DNA of 64,000 nt from Fodinicurvata halophila (GCF_042651425.1 NZ_JBHSCW010000003.1:558001-622000); one strand, 5' to 3'; shown: positions 8,629 to 17,273, counted from the first letter of the stretch. The notes: generated by a model not told the origin, from the sequence alone. Numbers and translations are program-made.

Positions 8629-9708
8629 TTGGCAAACGCACATCACCCTGTCGCGCGCGCAGAAGCTTTCTGTTCCGGTCATGGCTTGCGCATCCCGATC
8701 CTGCTGGCGCCCATGGCCGGGGCCTGTCCGCCGGCGCTCTCCGCGGCCGTCGCCAACGCCGGTGGACTTGGAGCCTGCGGGGCACTGCTGATGCAGCCGG
8801 ACGCCATCCGCAGCTGGGCGCGCGATGTTCGTGCCAAGAGCAATGGCGGGTTTCAGATGAATCTCTGGGTCCCCGATCCTGCGCCTTCACGGGACAGGGA
8901 TCGGGAGGTAGCTCTCGGCCGTTTTCTCTCCGAGTGGGGGCCGGAAGTCGGAGCGGAGGCAGCCGATGCTGCTGCCCCGGATTTTGACGCGCAATGCGAG
9001 GCGATGCTGGACGTTGGGCCGCCCATCATCTCCTCCATTATGGGGCTTTACCCTCCCGACTATGTTCGTCGCATGAAAGATCAAGGAATTCGCTGGTTTG
9101 CGACGGTGACCACCGTGGCGGAAGCCCGCGCGGCGGAAGAGGCCGGCGCAGACGTCATTGTGGCGCAGGGCATGGAAGCCGGGGGGCATCGTGGTGCATT
9201 CAAGGCCGAAACTGCGGAATCAGCGAGCGTCGGGCTCTTCGCGCTGCTGCCGGCGGTGGTTGATGCCGTGGAGCGTCCGGTGGTCGCGACGGGCGGCATC
9301 GCAGATGCACGGGGCATTGCCGCCGCACTCATCCTCGGCGCTTCGGCCGTGCAGATCGGCACGGGCTTTCTGCGCACCCCCGAAGCCGCACTGCCGACAG
9401 CCTGGAGCGAAGGGATCGGCCAGGCCGATCCCGAGGGCACACGCCTCACGCGCGCCTTTTCGGGCCGGGCCGGACGCAGTCTGATCAATGATTACCTGCA
9501 GGCTGCCCATGCACCGGAGGCGCCGGAGCCAGCCCCTTATCCCATCCAGCGCAGCCTGACCCAGGCCATGCGCAGTGAGGCCGCGAAGAACAACGACCTC
9601 TCCCGCCTGCAGGCCTGGGCCGGACAATCGGCGCGCCTGAGCCAAGCCCGGCCTGCAGAGGAGCTTGCCCACGAACTGTGGAAGCAGGCCACGGAAATTT
9701 TTCTCTAA
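8629..9708 (+). CDS. Nitronate monooxygenase (NMO/2-nitropropane dioxygenase family)
   Basis: FMN-dependent TIM-barrel enzyme of 359 residues that oxidises alkyl nitronates such as propionate 3-nitronate. Motifs are PILLAPMAGACPPALSAAVANAGGLG near the N-terminus, VIVAQGMEAGGHRGAF (with the family's GxEAGGHRG element containing the catalytic-region His), VVATGGIADARGIAAAL and GASAVQIGTGFL for phosphate and FMN binding. The start is a TTG at 8629 preceded by the strong GAGGTGGAG; no better ATG is in frame. A T-rich stretch (8605-8619) lies just upstream. It may detoxify nitro compounds; its link to the following SDR is unknown. Confidence 0.88.
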   Translation: MANAHHPVARAEAFCSGHGLRIPILLAPMAGACPPALSAAVANAGGLGACGALLMQPDAIRSWARDVRAKSNGGFQMNLWVPDPAPSRDRDREVALGRFLSEWGPEVGAEAADAAAPDFDAQCEAMLDVGPPIISSIMGLYPPDYVRRMKDQGIRWFATVTTVAEARAAEEAGADVIVAQGMEAGGHRGAFKAETAESASVGLFALLPAVVDAVERPVVATGGIADARGIAAALILGASAVQIGTGFLRTPEAALPTAWSEGIGQADPEGTRLTRAFSGRAGRSLINDYLQAAHAPEAPEPAPYPIQRSLTQAMRSEAAKNNDLSRLQAWAGQSARLSQARPAEELAHELWKQATEIFL

Positions 9709-9794
9709 GCTGTTGTTATTCAGGGAAAAACGGCGAATCCTTGGGGCATTTGACGCTATTGCTGCGTGCCCTGTCACCGGAAAAGGAGAGTGCC

Positions 9795-10586
9795 ATGAGA
9801 ATTGATCTAACAGGCAAGAAAGCTATCGTTACCGGATCGACGAAGGGGATTGGTCTTGCTTCGGCAAAGGGGCTGGCGGCATCGGGGGCAGCGGTCGTGG
9901 TCAACGGTCGCCAGCAGGCAGATGTCGATGCCGCCATCGCCTCCGTGAAAGCAGAGGCGCCAAGCGCCGACATAACCGGCTTTGCGGGCGATCTTGGAAC
10001 GGCAGAAACATGCGAGGCGTTGGTGGCGGCGCACCCGGCGTGCGACATTCTCGTCAACAACCTCGGCATCTTCGAGCCGCAGGATTTCTTCGAGACGCCG
10101 GACAGCGAATGGACCCGCTTCTTCGAAGTGAACGTCATGTCCGGGGTGCGCCTTTCGCGTGCTTATTTGCCCGGTATGGAAAAAGCGGGGTGGGGCCGTG
10201 TCGTGTTTGTATCGTCGGAATCCGCCTTCAACATCCCGACGGAGATGATCCACTACGGCTTCACCAAGACTGCGGTCACCTCGATCGCGCGTGGTCTGGC
10301 AAAGCGTATGGCGGGCACGGGCGTCACCGTTAATTCCGTACTGCCGGGACCGACACTTTCGGAAGGGGTGGTGGCGATGCTGAAGGACGAGGTTGAGCAG
10401 ACCGGCAAGACGCTGGAGGAAGTCGGCCGGGACTTCGTCATGGCCGACCGGCCGTCCTCGATCATTCAGCGGCCGTCAACAGTGGAAGAGGTCGCCAACA
10501 TGATCATCTACACCTGTTCCCAACAGGCGTCTGCCACCACTGGCGCCTCGCTGCGTGTGGATGGCGGTGTCGTGGACAGTCTCTGA
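9795..10586 (+). CDS. SDR-family NAD(P)-dependent oxidoreductase
   Basis: Classical short-chain dehydrogenase of 263 residues. It has the TGSTKGIG cofactor loop at residues ~12-19, NNLGIF in place of NNAG, and the catalytic Ser-Tyr-Lys set: a Ser in VSSESAF and the Tyr and Lys in YGFTK. PGPTLSEG follows and the C-terminus is ASLRVDGG. AGGAGAG precedes the ATG at 9795. The substrate is not identifiable. It is convergent with the efflux/methyltransferase/PKS cassette, the nearest genes being separated by 76 bases. A role in tailoring that pathway is possible but unsupported beyond proximity. Confidence 0.85.
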   Translation: MRIDLTGKKAIVTGSTKGIGLASAKGLAASGAAVVVNGRQQADVDAAIASVKAEAPSADITGFAGDLGTAETCEALVAAHPACDILVNNLGIFEPQDFFETPDSEWTRFFEVNVMSGVRLSRAYLPGMEKAGWGRVVFVSSESAFNIPTEMIHYGFTKTAVTSIARGLAKRMAGTGVTVNSVLPGPTLSEGVVAMLKDEVEQTGKTLEEVGRDFVMADRPSSIIQRPSTVEEVANMIIYTCSQQASATTGASLRVDGGVVDSL

Positions 10587-10662
10587 GGTCGGTGACTTCC
10601 GGGTACCCTGTCAGCAAGGTAGCAGAGAAGTATGCCCCTATATTAACTGCGCCATACCTTCG

Positions 10663-12219
10663 TCACCATCGTCTATTACTGTCAACCCGTTGCGCCGAAA
10701 GCAGCACCAGCAGGCCCGCCGCTATCACTCCAGCCAGCATCAGCCACGCCTCGTTGGTCGCCAGCGTAAGAGCGGCAGCTTTCACGAGGGGCTGGGCCAA
10801 TGCAATGTCTTGCGCCGATGGCGCCGCGCCCGAGGGCGGAAGGAGATTGAGCGGCAAGCCAACGAATTTTGCCGCCTCGGCGTCACCCACCATTAGCTTG
10901 CGTTCGAATGCATCGGCATGGTGTGGCGCGCGCTGCCATAAAATTGTGTCCGTCATCGCGATGCCGATGGCACCACCGAGATTACGCATGAGATTGAACA
11001 GGGCGCTGCCATCGGGCACGCGAGCCGTGTCAAGTTTGCCCAGAGCCAGCCGTGTTGGCGGTATGAGGCACAACATGATGCCAATGCCACGTACGACCTG
11101 CGGCCAGAACATCTCTTCATAATCCGTTGCGGGCGTTTGCCAACCGCTCATGGCGAGCCCTGCCGAAAAGATCGCGAGGCCAGCCGCGGTTAAAAGCCGC
11201 GCGTCGATCCGCAGTTCGAGCTGGACAACGGCTGGAGCGGCGATGAGCTGTGCGACACCTGTCACCAGCATCACCAACCCGATCGCCAGCGGATCATGAT
11301 TCCGTACAAGGCCAAGAAACATCGCCATCAGATAGACAGTCGAAAACAACCCGATCCCGAACAGGAAGCTGATCACACTCGCCGCCGCAAAGTTTCGCTC
11401 ACCAAACAATCGCAAATCAACGATGGGCTCGCCATGGCGCAGTGATCGTGCCAGGAACCCGACGCTCGCGAGCAGGAAGATGACTGCAAGCGGTAGTGCT
11501 GGAGCCGTCATCCAACCCTGTTGCGGCCCTTCCTTCAGTGCGATTTCAAGAGCCGTCAGCCCAATGGCGAGGCAGCCAACGGCAATCCAGTCGATCCGCC
11601 GCAACACACCCCAACCGCCGCGCTCGCGTGGTGCCAGGACCGCGACCATCACCACCGCAAGCACACCAGGCCCAACGTTCACGAGGAACAGCCACATCCA
11701 GCTGTAAGTCTCGGTAATGTAGCCACCAATTGTCGGTCCAAGAGTCGGTGCCAGAACCGCCATGGCGCCGGCGATCGTGGTCGCTGCTCCCTGACTGGAT
11801 TTTGGAAACATCAGAAAGACAGAGGAGAATACCAGCGGAATCAGGCAGCCGCCTGCGAAGCCCTGCACGATGCGTGCAGCCACCAGACCCTCGAAACCCG
11901 TTGCGAACGCACAGGCAGTCGAGGCTGCCGTGAATGTCGAGAGTGCGATCAGGAACAATCCCCTGAGCGACAAGGCACGCGTAAGCAACCCGGTCAACGG
12001 GATGGCGATGACCTCGGCAATGAGATAGGCTGTCTGCACCCAGCTCATCTGATTTTCTGGGATATCGAGTGCCTGGGCTATCGCTGGCAGCGACGTCACT
12101 ACGATCTGTATATCGAGAATTGCCATGAACATGCCTAGGCACATGGCAAGAAAACAGATCCATACGGCCAAGCTGGCAGGCGGAGCGGCACTTTCTGTTG
12201 GCGTAGGCGAACTGCTCAT
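10663..12219 (-). CDS. DHA2-family (EmrB/QacA) 14-helix drug:H+ antiporter
   Basis: A 518-residue inner-membrane efflux permease. The N-terminal helix carries MFMAILDIQIVVTSLPAIAQ, the DHA2 helix-1 signature. WVQTAYLIAEVIAIPLTG and ARIVQGFAGGCLIPL follow, with VLAPTLGPTIGGYI (motif C of drug:H+ antiporters) in helix 5. Fourteen hydrophobic segments can be counted roughly. Its ATG overlaps the stop of the methyltransferase gene (ATGA), so it is the last gene of the PKS cassette and probably exports the product. EmrB pumps normally pair with an EmrA membrane-fusion protein, which is absent here, so export may reach only the periplasm. Confidence 0.9.
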   Translation of the reverse strand: MSSSPTPTESAAPPASLAVWICFLAMCLGMFMAILDIQIVVTSLPAIAQALDIPENQMSWVQTAYLIAEVIAIPLTGLLTRALSLRGLFLIALSTFTAASTACAFATGFEGLVAARIVQGFAGGCLIPLVFSSVFLMFPKSSQGAATTIAGAMAVLAPTLGPTIGGYITETYSWMWLFLVNVGPGVLAVVMVAVLAPRERGGWGVLRRIDWIAVGCLAIGLTALEIALKEGPQQGWMTAPALPLAVIFLLASVGFLARSLRHGEPIVDLRLFGERNFAAASVISFLFGIGLFSTVYLMAMFLGLVRNHDPLAIGLVMLVTGVAQLIAAPAVVQLELRIDARLLTAAGLAIFSAGLAMSGWQTPATDYEEMFWPQVVRGIGIMLCLIPPTRLALGKLDTARVPDGSALFNLMRNLGGAIGIAMTDTILWQRAPHHADAFERKLMVGDAEAAKFVGLPLNLLPPSGAAPSAQDIALAQPLVKAAALTLATNEAWLMLAGVIAAGLLVLLSAQRVDSNRRW

Positions 12220-12716
12220 CGGTGCGGCTCTGCTTCATCCAGTGCAAGCTCCTCGGCGCGAATGCGAACCCACAGCACTGCAGCATTAAGAACGGTAAAG
12301 ACGATTGCGACCAGAGGCTGGCCAAGCGCCATCGGTAAAGCGATGAACTCGACCACCACAATCAAGTAGTTGGGATGGTCGACATAGCGATAGGGGCCAC
12401 GACGCACCCGTGTCTCCCCTGGGACAACGATAATCCGGGTTGTCCAGCGCTTACCGAGAGTCGAGATAACCCACACCCGCAGTCCCTGCAGCACACCAAA
12501 CACAGCCAGCCACGACAGATCGACGGTCGCGCTGGCAGCCACGACCCACAACAGCGCCAGCCAGGCGGCATGCAGAATAACGATTACCGGATAATGGCGG
12601 GGTGACTTCTCGACGCCGCCATGTGCGAGCAGGCGAGCTGTATTGTGATTGGATAGCGCGAGTTCAGCAAGGCGCTGGAGTGTGACAGCGGCCAGAACGA
12701 GAGTGGCAAGGGGCAT
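12216..12716 (-). CDS. Isoprenylcysteine carboxyl methyltransferase-like membrane methyltransferase
   Basis: A 166-residue membrane protein with about four or five helices. The ICMT signature VRRGPYRYVDHPNYLIVVVEF is near residues 105-125 and a C-terminal RIRAEELAL follows. Partners of this family next to type III polyketide synthases (SrsB beside SrsA, BpsB beside BpsA) methylate phenolic lipids or alkylpyrones. The same role is inferred here. The start at 12716 is 10 bases after the PKS stop. An upstream in-frame start at 12761 would overlap the PKS gene by 35 bases. The efflux gene begins within its stop codon. Confidence 0.85.
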   Translation of the reverse strand: MPLATLVLAAVTLQRLAELALSNHNTARLLAHGGVEKSPRHYPVIVILHAAWLALLWVVAASATVDLSWLAVFGVLQGLRVWVISTLGKRWTTRIIVVPGETRVRRGPYRYVDHPNYLIVVVEFIALPMALGQPLVAIVFTVLNAAVLWVRIRAEELALDEAEPHR

Positions 12717-12726
12717 GGTCGGGGTC

Positions 12727-13782
12727 TCAGGACCGGACGGTGATAGGGACGGCAACAGCACTGAACCCGGGCCCCAGGGCCGACATCAGGTTGATGCCGT
12801 CAGTCGGAGAGTTTGCCAACAGACGATCGAGGACGAACAAGACAGTTGGCGCCGACATATTCCCATGGTCGCGAAGCACGTCGCGCTCTAAATCGAGCGA
12901 ACGAGGCTTGATGTTAAGCGTAGCCTCAAGCGCCTCCAGCACTTTCGTCCCACCGGGGTGGAAGCTGAAGCGAGCGATGTCCTCACGTGTCAGAGACAGG
13001 CGTTCCAGAAAACTGTCTACTACATGAGAAATTTGGCTGCGTATAAACGACGGGATATCACGATCGAAGACAACCTCGAGCCCATCGCTGGCGACGTCCC
13101 AGCCCATGATGGGAAGCGTCGCAGGCCATGTATGCTGACAGCCTGTCCCCACGATGTAGCGATCGCACGCCCGCGCCGCAGTGAGTACTACAGCGGCCGC
13201 GCCATCGGCAAAAAGGGCCGTGGCGACAATGTTGGCCTTGGTCAGGGTGTCCTTGCGGAACGACAGCGTGCAGAGTTCCACAGCCACGACCAGAATGTAG
13301 GCGCCCGGATTGGCCCGGGCCAATTGAACGCCGAGCGCCAGACCGCTAAGGCCACCCGCGCAACCCAATCCGAATACAGGCACGCGAAGGACGTCTGGCC
13401 TGAATCCGAGCTCGGAAGCAACGCGCGCCTCGAGCGTCGGAGTGGAAATTCCCGTCGAACTCACCGTGATAATGGCATCAACATCGGCAGCCTTGATGCC
13501 AGCTGCGACCAAGGCGTTGCACGCCGCCTGAGCGAAGAGCTGACTTGCAACTTCGACATAGGCCGCATTTCGCTCATCCCACCCACGCGGCTCGAGATAC
13601 CAGTCGAGCGGCATCGCGATCGGCCGGCTTTCGATCCCCGCATTCGTAAACACAGATGCAAGACGATCGAAGTCTGGAAAGCGGTTTTGGAACATGTCGC
13701 GCGCCAGAGTAAAGGCGTCAGATTGCAACAATCTGTGTTGGGGCAGGGCGGTACCAAGCCCTTTAAGGGCGATATCGATCAT
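12727..13782 (-). CDS. Type III polyketide synthase (chalcone/alkylresorcinol synthase-like)
   Basis: A 351-residue thiolase-fold enzyme that condenses a starter acyl-CoA with malonyl-CoA units. The catalytic triad is visible: Cys141 in VFGLGCAGGLSG, His275 in FSFHPGGTK and Asn308 in DHGNMSAPT. The C-terminal loop reads ALGPGFSAVA, close to the family GFGPG. With the downstream ICMT-like methyltransferase and efflux pump it resembles the Bacillus bpsAB and Streptomyces srsAB loci that make methylated alkylpyrones or phenolic lipids. Its ATG lies only 21 bases past the CCA end of tRNA-Ser on the same strand, an unusual spacing. The exact product cannot be predicted. Confidence 0.92.
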   Translation of the reverse strand: MIDIALKGLGTALPQHRLLQSDAFTLARDMFQNRFPDFDRLASVFTNAGIESRPIAMPLDWYLEPRGWDERNAAYVEVASQLFAQAACNALVAAGIKAADVDAIITVSSTGISTPTLEARVASELGFRPDVLRVPVFGLGCAGGLSGLALGVQLARANPGAYILVVAVELCTLSFRKDTLTKANIVATALFADGAAAVVLTAARACDRYIVGTGCQHTWPATLPIMGWDVASDGLEVVFDRDIPSFIRSQISHVVDSFLERLSLTREDIARFSFHPGGTKVLEALEATLNIKPRSLDLERDVLRDHGNMSAPTVLFVLDRLLANSPTDGINLMSALGPGFSAVAVPITVRS

Positions 13783-13803
13783 TCCGAATGGACCCCGCAG
13801 AAA

Positions 13804-13893
13804 TGGCGGAGGGGGTGGGATTCGAACCCACGAGGGGCGTTAACCCCTGCCGGTTTTCAAGACCGGTGCAATCGACCACTCTGCCACCCCTCC
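13804..13893 (-). tRNA. tRNA-Ser (anticodon UGA)
   Basis: A class II tRNA of 90 bases including the encoded CCA. Its 7-bp acceptor stem is GGAGGGG paired with CCCCTCC. The anticodon stem CCGGT/ACCGG encloses the loop CTTGAAA (anticodon TGA). A long variable arm pairs GAGGGG-type bases with CCCCTC, and the T loop is TTCGAAT. Reads UCA codons. The PKS gene begins right behind it on the same strand, and the CHASE kinase gene ends upstream. Confidence 0.97.
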
Positions 13894-13903
13894 GATCCCT
13901 TCT

Positions 13904-13931
13904 TTCTAAGCAGCTGACCGGCGCTCAGCAA
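13904..13931 (-). promoter_or_regulatory. Candidate promoter of tRNA-Ser (and possibly the PKS cassette)
   Basis: On the minus strand, TTGCTG (13931-13926), 16 bases, then TTAGAA (13909-13904), with the mature tRNA 5' end eleven bases further. No other promoter fits between the tRNA and the PKS start 21 bases behind it. This promoter may therefore also feed the cassette. Confidence 0.4.
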
Positions 13932-13964
13932 GGGCATCGAGGCAGGCCGCCGGGCAAATTTCAG

Positions 13965-15734
13965 TTACTTCTTCCCTGCAACCTGACGATCTTCTACCGG
14001 GATAGAGCGCACTGACGGCAGAATCACACTGACTGTTGTTCCCTTGTTCAGTGCCGTCTCCACCTCCAGTCGTCCGCCGTGAAGCTCCACCAGTTTCCGG
14101 GTTAGAGGCAGGCCGAGTCCGGTTCCCTCGAATTTCCGGCTGAGAGAGCTGTCCAACTGGGTAAAGGGAGAAAGCGCATCCTCGACCTCCTCCGGATCCA
14201 TGCCAACGCCATTATCCATTACATAAAGGCATATACTACCGTCAGGCTCTCGTCTCGCTCCCACTTCGACATGCCCTCCCGGCCCAGTGAACTTTATGGC
14301 ATTGGAGAGGAGATTCAGAATGACCTGCCTGAGCCGCAGGAGGTCCCCCTGTATCTGCGGCAGTGCTTCTTCGATGTCACAGGAGAGAGTCAGTTCAGCA
14401 TTCTTGGCGCGGTCGGACATCAGGCGCACCACGGACCGGAGCAGTCTCTCCAGGTCAACCTGCTGCGTGGCGAGTTCAATCTTGCCGGATTCCGCCTTGG
14501 CTACATCCAGCACATCGTTGATCAGGGCCAGGAGGTGCTGGCCGCTTTCATTAATGTCCGAGGCATAGTCCCGATAGCGCTGATTTCCCAGCGAACCGAA
14601 CATCTCGTCACGCAACAGTTCGGAAAAGCCTATAATGGCATTCAGCGGCGTACGCAGTTCATGGCTCATGGCCGCCAGGAACTCCGTCTTGCTACGGTTG
14701 GCACGCTCGGCGGTATCACGTGCTCGTGCCAGTTCCGAGGTCCGTTCCGTCACGCGCTCTCGAATCACCATGTTCTGCTGCAGCAGCAGCCCGATCAGCA
14801 GCGAAAGCAGCAAACTCAACAGTGTGCCGGCGCCCGCAATCATCAGGCCAAGTTCCTCACGGTGCTCTTCATCGAAGGCGGGGAGGAGGTCCCAATGGAA
14901 TCGCAGACTTGCCTGTCCATGAACCAGACCGTAATCGAAAGTTCGCAAGGCTTTAGGTGGAGGCTCCTCACGTCCAAGGACAAGACTGTTCCGCACATGG
15001 GACTCCTGGGCATCCAGGCGTTGCTCCAGTCTCAATTCCAATCCGTCGGGAGTTGTTCTATCGAGCGTTTGAAACAGCCGGGAGAGATCCAGGAGGCCAA
15101 CCAGGACACCTTCGTCATCGCTATTCGTAACGGCCACTGCCATGACACCCCACCAACGTTCTGCATGACGGAACGCGCGGCTCATGACAATTTCTCCCGG
15201 TGCATCGAATGCCTGGAAGATGGCACTTCCGACATCGCTCTGGCTGGCGATATCCGTACCGCGCAGGAAGATGCTCGGAATGCCGGTTGTCATCGTGATG
15301 ACGGCATGTTGTCGCCTTCTCGGTGCTGTATGCGAGGGATTGAGAAACGACATGAGCTCGAACCCGAATTTCTCCTCGAGCGCTTCACGCTCATTCAGCG
15401 TCACGATCTCAGCAAAGGCCAGGTTATCGAAACCATAGGCCAACTCCCCGGCGCGCAGGCTGTGTTCCAGGCGCGCGAACTCGGCCATGGTAACTTCGTC
15501 AGAGGCAGTGAAGAGGGAGGAAGAGGCACGCAGGAACCCTTCTGCCTGGATCAGGGTCAGGTCGACCAGCGCCACAAGCTTTGACGCCTCCCGATCGGCA
15601 CGGGTATGCAATTGCGCCTCCATGCTCTCCTCGACACGCCAGGCGATCAGGATCGACAGGCTGGTGCCCACAACAAACAAAAGAGTTGCGGCAAGCCAGA
15701 ACAGACTACGCTTGCTGTGATTCGTGATTCCCAT
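13965..15734 (-). CDS. CHASE-domain hybrid-less sensor histidine kinase
   Basis: A 589-residue inner-membrane kinase. A first helix (LFWLAATLLFVVGTSLSILIAW cut at ~32) is followed by an extracytoplasmic CHASE-like region to about residue 290. That region contains GFDNLAFAEIV and ITMTTGIPS. A second helix lies near 300-320. HisKA carries the phospho-acceptor His in AAMSHELRTPLNAI, and the ATPase has N (NLLSNAIKFT), G1 (DNGVGM) and G2 (GTGLGLPL) boxes. No receiver domain or adjacent response regulator is present, so it is an orphan kinase. CHASE domains sense small ligands such as cytokinins or peptides in known cases; the ligand here is unknown. Tandem heptamers precede the gene. Confidence 0.9.
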   Translation of the reverse strand: MGITNHSKRSLFWLAATLLFVVGTSLSILIAWRVEESMEAQLHTRADREASKLVALVDLTLIQAEGFLRASSSLFTASDEVTMAEFARLEHSLRAGELAYGFDNLAFAEIVTLNEREALEEKFGFELMSFLNPSHTAPRRRQHAVITMTTGIPSIFLRGTDIASQSDVGSAIFQAFDAPGEIVMSRAFRHAERWWGVMAVAVTNSDDEGVLVGLLDLSRLFQTLDRTTPDGLELRLEQRLDAQESHVRNSLVLGREEPPPKALRTFDYGLVHGQASLRFHWDLLPAFDEEHREELGLMIAGAGTLLSLLLSLLIGLLLQQNMVIRERVTERTSELARARDTAERANRSKTEFLAAMSHELRTPLNAIIGFSELLRDEMFGSLGNQRYRDYASDINESGQHLLALINDVLDVAKAESGKIELATQQVDLERLLRSVVRLMSDRAKNAELTLSCDIEEALPQIQGDLLRLRQVILNLLSNAIKFTGPGGHVEVGARREPDGSICLYVMDNGVGMDPEEVEDALSPFTQLDSSLSRKFEGTGLGLPLTRKLVELHGGRLEVETALNKGTTVSVILPSVRSIPVEDRQVAGKK

Positions 15735-15756
15735 GCCCGCAATTTATCGCAAAAAA

Positions 15757-15773
15757 CTTACCATTTCTTACCA
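15757..15773 (-). repeat. Tandem heptamer TGGTAAG x2 upstream of the CHASE kinase
   Basis: On the minus strand TGGTAAG occurs twice with a 10-base period (15773-15767 and 15763-15757), about 23-39 bases before the kinase ATG. Same-face direct repeats of this spacing are typical of response-regulator sites. The 107-base gap also serves the divergent transglycosylase gene. Confidence 0.4.
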
Positions 15774-15841
15774 AACCCGCAGTGCCCTGCGGATAAACCG
15801 CGCTTCCTCGTGAATGCAGCGTTGCCAGGAATCCGGCTTTC

Positions 15842-17188
15842 ATGGCAATAAATAGCAGTACTCTCAAATGGCAGGGGTTCATGAGCTATATCCTTCCGCG
15901 GTTGCGACCGCTTCTACTGCTGTCCTTTCTGGCGCTAGCGGGCGGAGGCTGCAGTGCGTCCGCCGTGGACAGTGAGTCGTCCCGGCCTACCTCCAATACT
16001 GATGCCTCACAGTCCACCCCCTCAGGATCGTCCGGCGGAATGCAGAGGGATCTGTCCTTTGAGCGCTGGGTTGCGGAGTTGAGGGAAGACGCCTTGAGAG
16101 AGGGAATTTCGGCACAGACGTTCGATCGCGCCTTTGATCGCGTCACACCGCTTGAGCGCGTCATAGAACTGGACCGCAGCCAGCCGGAATTCACGCTGAG
16201 TTTCTGGCGTTACATGTCCAATGCCGTAAGCGACCAACGGATTGAGGAAGGGCGCCGGCTGCTCCAGCGCCATCGACCCCTCCTGCAGGATGTGGAGCAA
16301 CGTTACGGCGTACAGCCGCGCTTTCTCGTCGCCTTCTGGGGGCTGGAAACCAACTATGGCGCGACGTTTGGCAGTTTTCCCGTAATTTCCGCACTGGCGA
16401 CGCTGGCCTATGACGAGCGGCGCAGTGCCTTCTTTCGGGAGGAGCTGATGCACGCCCTGCACATCCTGGATTCCAGAGACATCAGTCCGGAGCGCATGGA
16501 AGGCTCCTGGGCCGGGGCCATGGGGCATCTTCAGTTCATGCCCTCCACCTTCACAGCCTACGCGACCGATGCCGACGGGGACGGCCGCCGCGACATCTGG
16601 GGCAGCATGCCCGATGTCTTTGCCTCCGCCGCCAATTTCCTCAGCTCCATTGGCTGGCGCGGAGACGAGACCTGGGGGCAGGAAGTTCGCCTTCCCGCTG
16701 ACTTCGACTGGAACCTGGTTTCCATCGAAACGATGCCGGAAACACGCAAGACGATCGACGAGTGGAAGACCCTCGGCATACGCGGGGCCGATGGGGCAAC
16801 GCTGCCTTCGGACGATCGCGAGGCGGCCGTTCTACTGCCGGCTGGGCATGAGGGGCCCGCCTTTCTCGTCTATCACAACTACACCCGCATCCTGCAGTGG
16901 AACCGCTCTATTTTCTATGCCATTGCAGTCGGCCATCTGGCCGACCGACTGGTTGGCGGCCCCGAGTTGACGGTTTCGGCACCGGAAGAGGATATTCGTC
17001 TCAGTGTGGACCAGGTTGAGGAGATGCAGACACGGCTCGGGCGCCTGGGCTTTGACGCAGGACCTGCAGACGGACGTGTTGGGCCCATGACCCGCAGTGC
17101 CATACGGGAATATCAGGAAAGCCGCGGCATTCCTGCAGACGCCTTTCCGAGCATGAAGCTGTTGCAGCATATTCGCGATCAGAATTAA
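15842..17188 (+). CDS. Lytic murein transglycosylase, MltB family with peptidoglycan-binding domain
   Basis: Cleaves the MurNAc-GlcNAc bond with 1,6-anhydro product formation. It is probably an outer-membrane lipoprotein, since a lipobox LALAGGGC precedes Cys37. The catalytic Glu is in AFWGLETNYGATFG, and GAMGHLQFMPSTF and DIWGSMPDVFASAANFL are family motifs. A C-terminal PG_binding_1 repeat occupies the last ~65 residues (LGRLGFDAGPADGRVGPMTRSAI). Length is 448 residues. A start at 15881 (MSYILPRL) would give a tidier lipoprotein signal peptide of 24 residues and is a serious alternative. It opens a peptidoglycan cluster with rlpA and the carboxypeptidase. Confidence 0.9.
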   Translation: MAINSSTLKWQGFMSYILPRLRPLLLLSFLALAGGGCSASAVDSESSRPTSNTDASQSTPSGSSGGMQRDLSFERWVAELREDALREGISAQTFDRAFDRVTPLERVIELDRSQPEFTLSFWRYMSNAVSDQRIEEGRRLLQRHRPLLQDVEQRYGVQPRFLVAFWGLETNYGATFGSFPVISALATLAYDERRSAFFREELMHALHILDSRDISPERMEGSWAGAMGHLQFMPSTFTAYATDADGDGRRDIWGSMPDVFASAANFLSSIGWRGDETWGQEVRLPADFDWNLVSIETMPETRKTIDEWKTLGIRGADGATLPSDDREAAVLLPAGHEGPAFLVYHNYTRILQWNRSIFYAIAVGHLADRLVGGPELTVSAPEEDIRLSVDQVEEMQTRLGRLGFDAGPADGRVGPMTRSAIREYQESRGIPADAFPSMKLLQHIRDQN

Positions 17189-17273
17189 CCAGGAGTATGG
17201 GATATATCTGGATGGAAGGACTGCTTGGTTTTCCCTCTCGACAAGAGGGCCGGATATCGGGGGAATATGTAAG

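Noticed and set aside
8468..13803. Duplicated tRNA-Ser 3' end as an att site of an integrated island
   Set aside because: No second copy of the tRNA 3' segment, integrase or recombinase gene was found to the left within the window.
17233..17249. CCCTCT/AGAGGG hairpin before rlpA as a terminator
   Set aside because: No T-run follows on either strand; the T-rich bases precede the stem on the + strand. It is too short to call.
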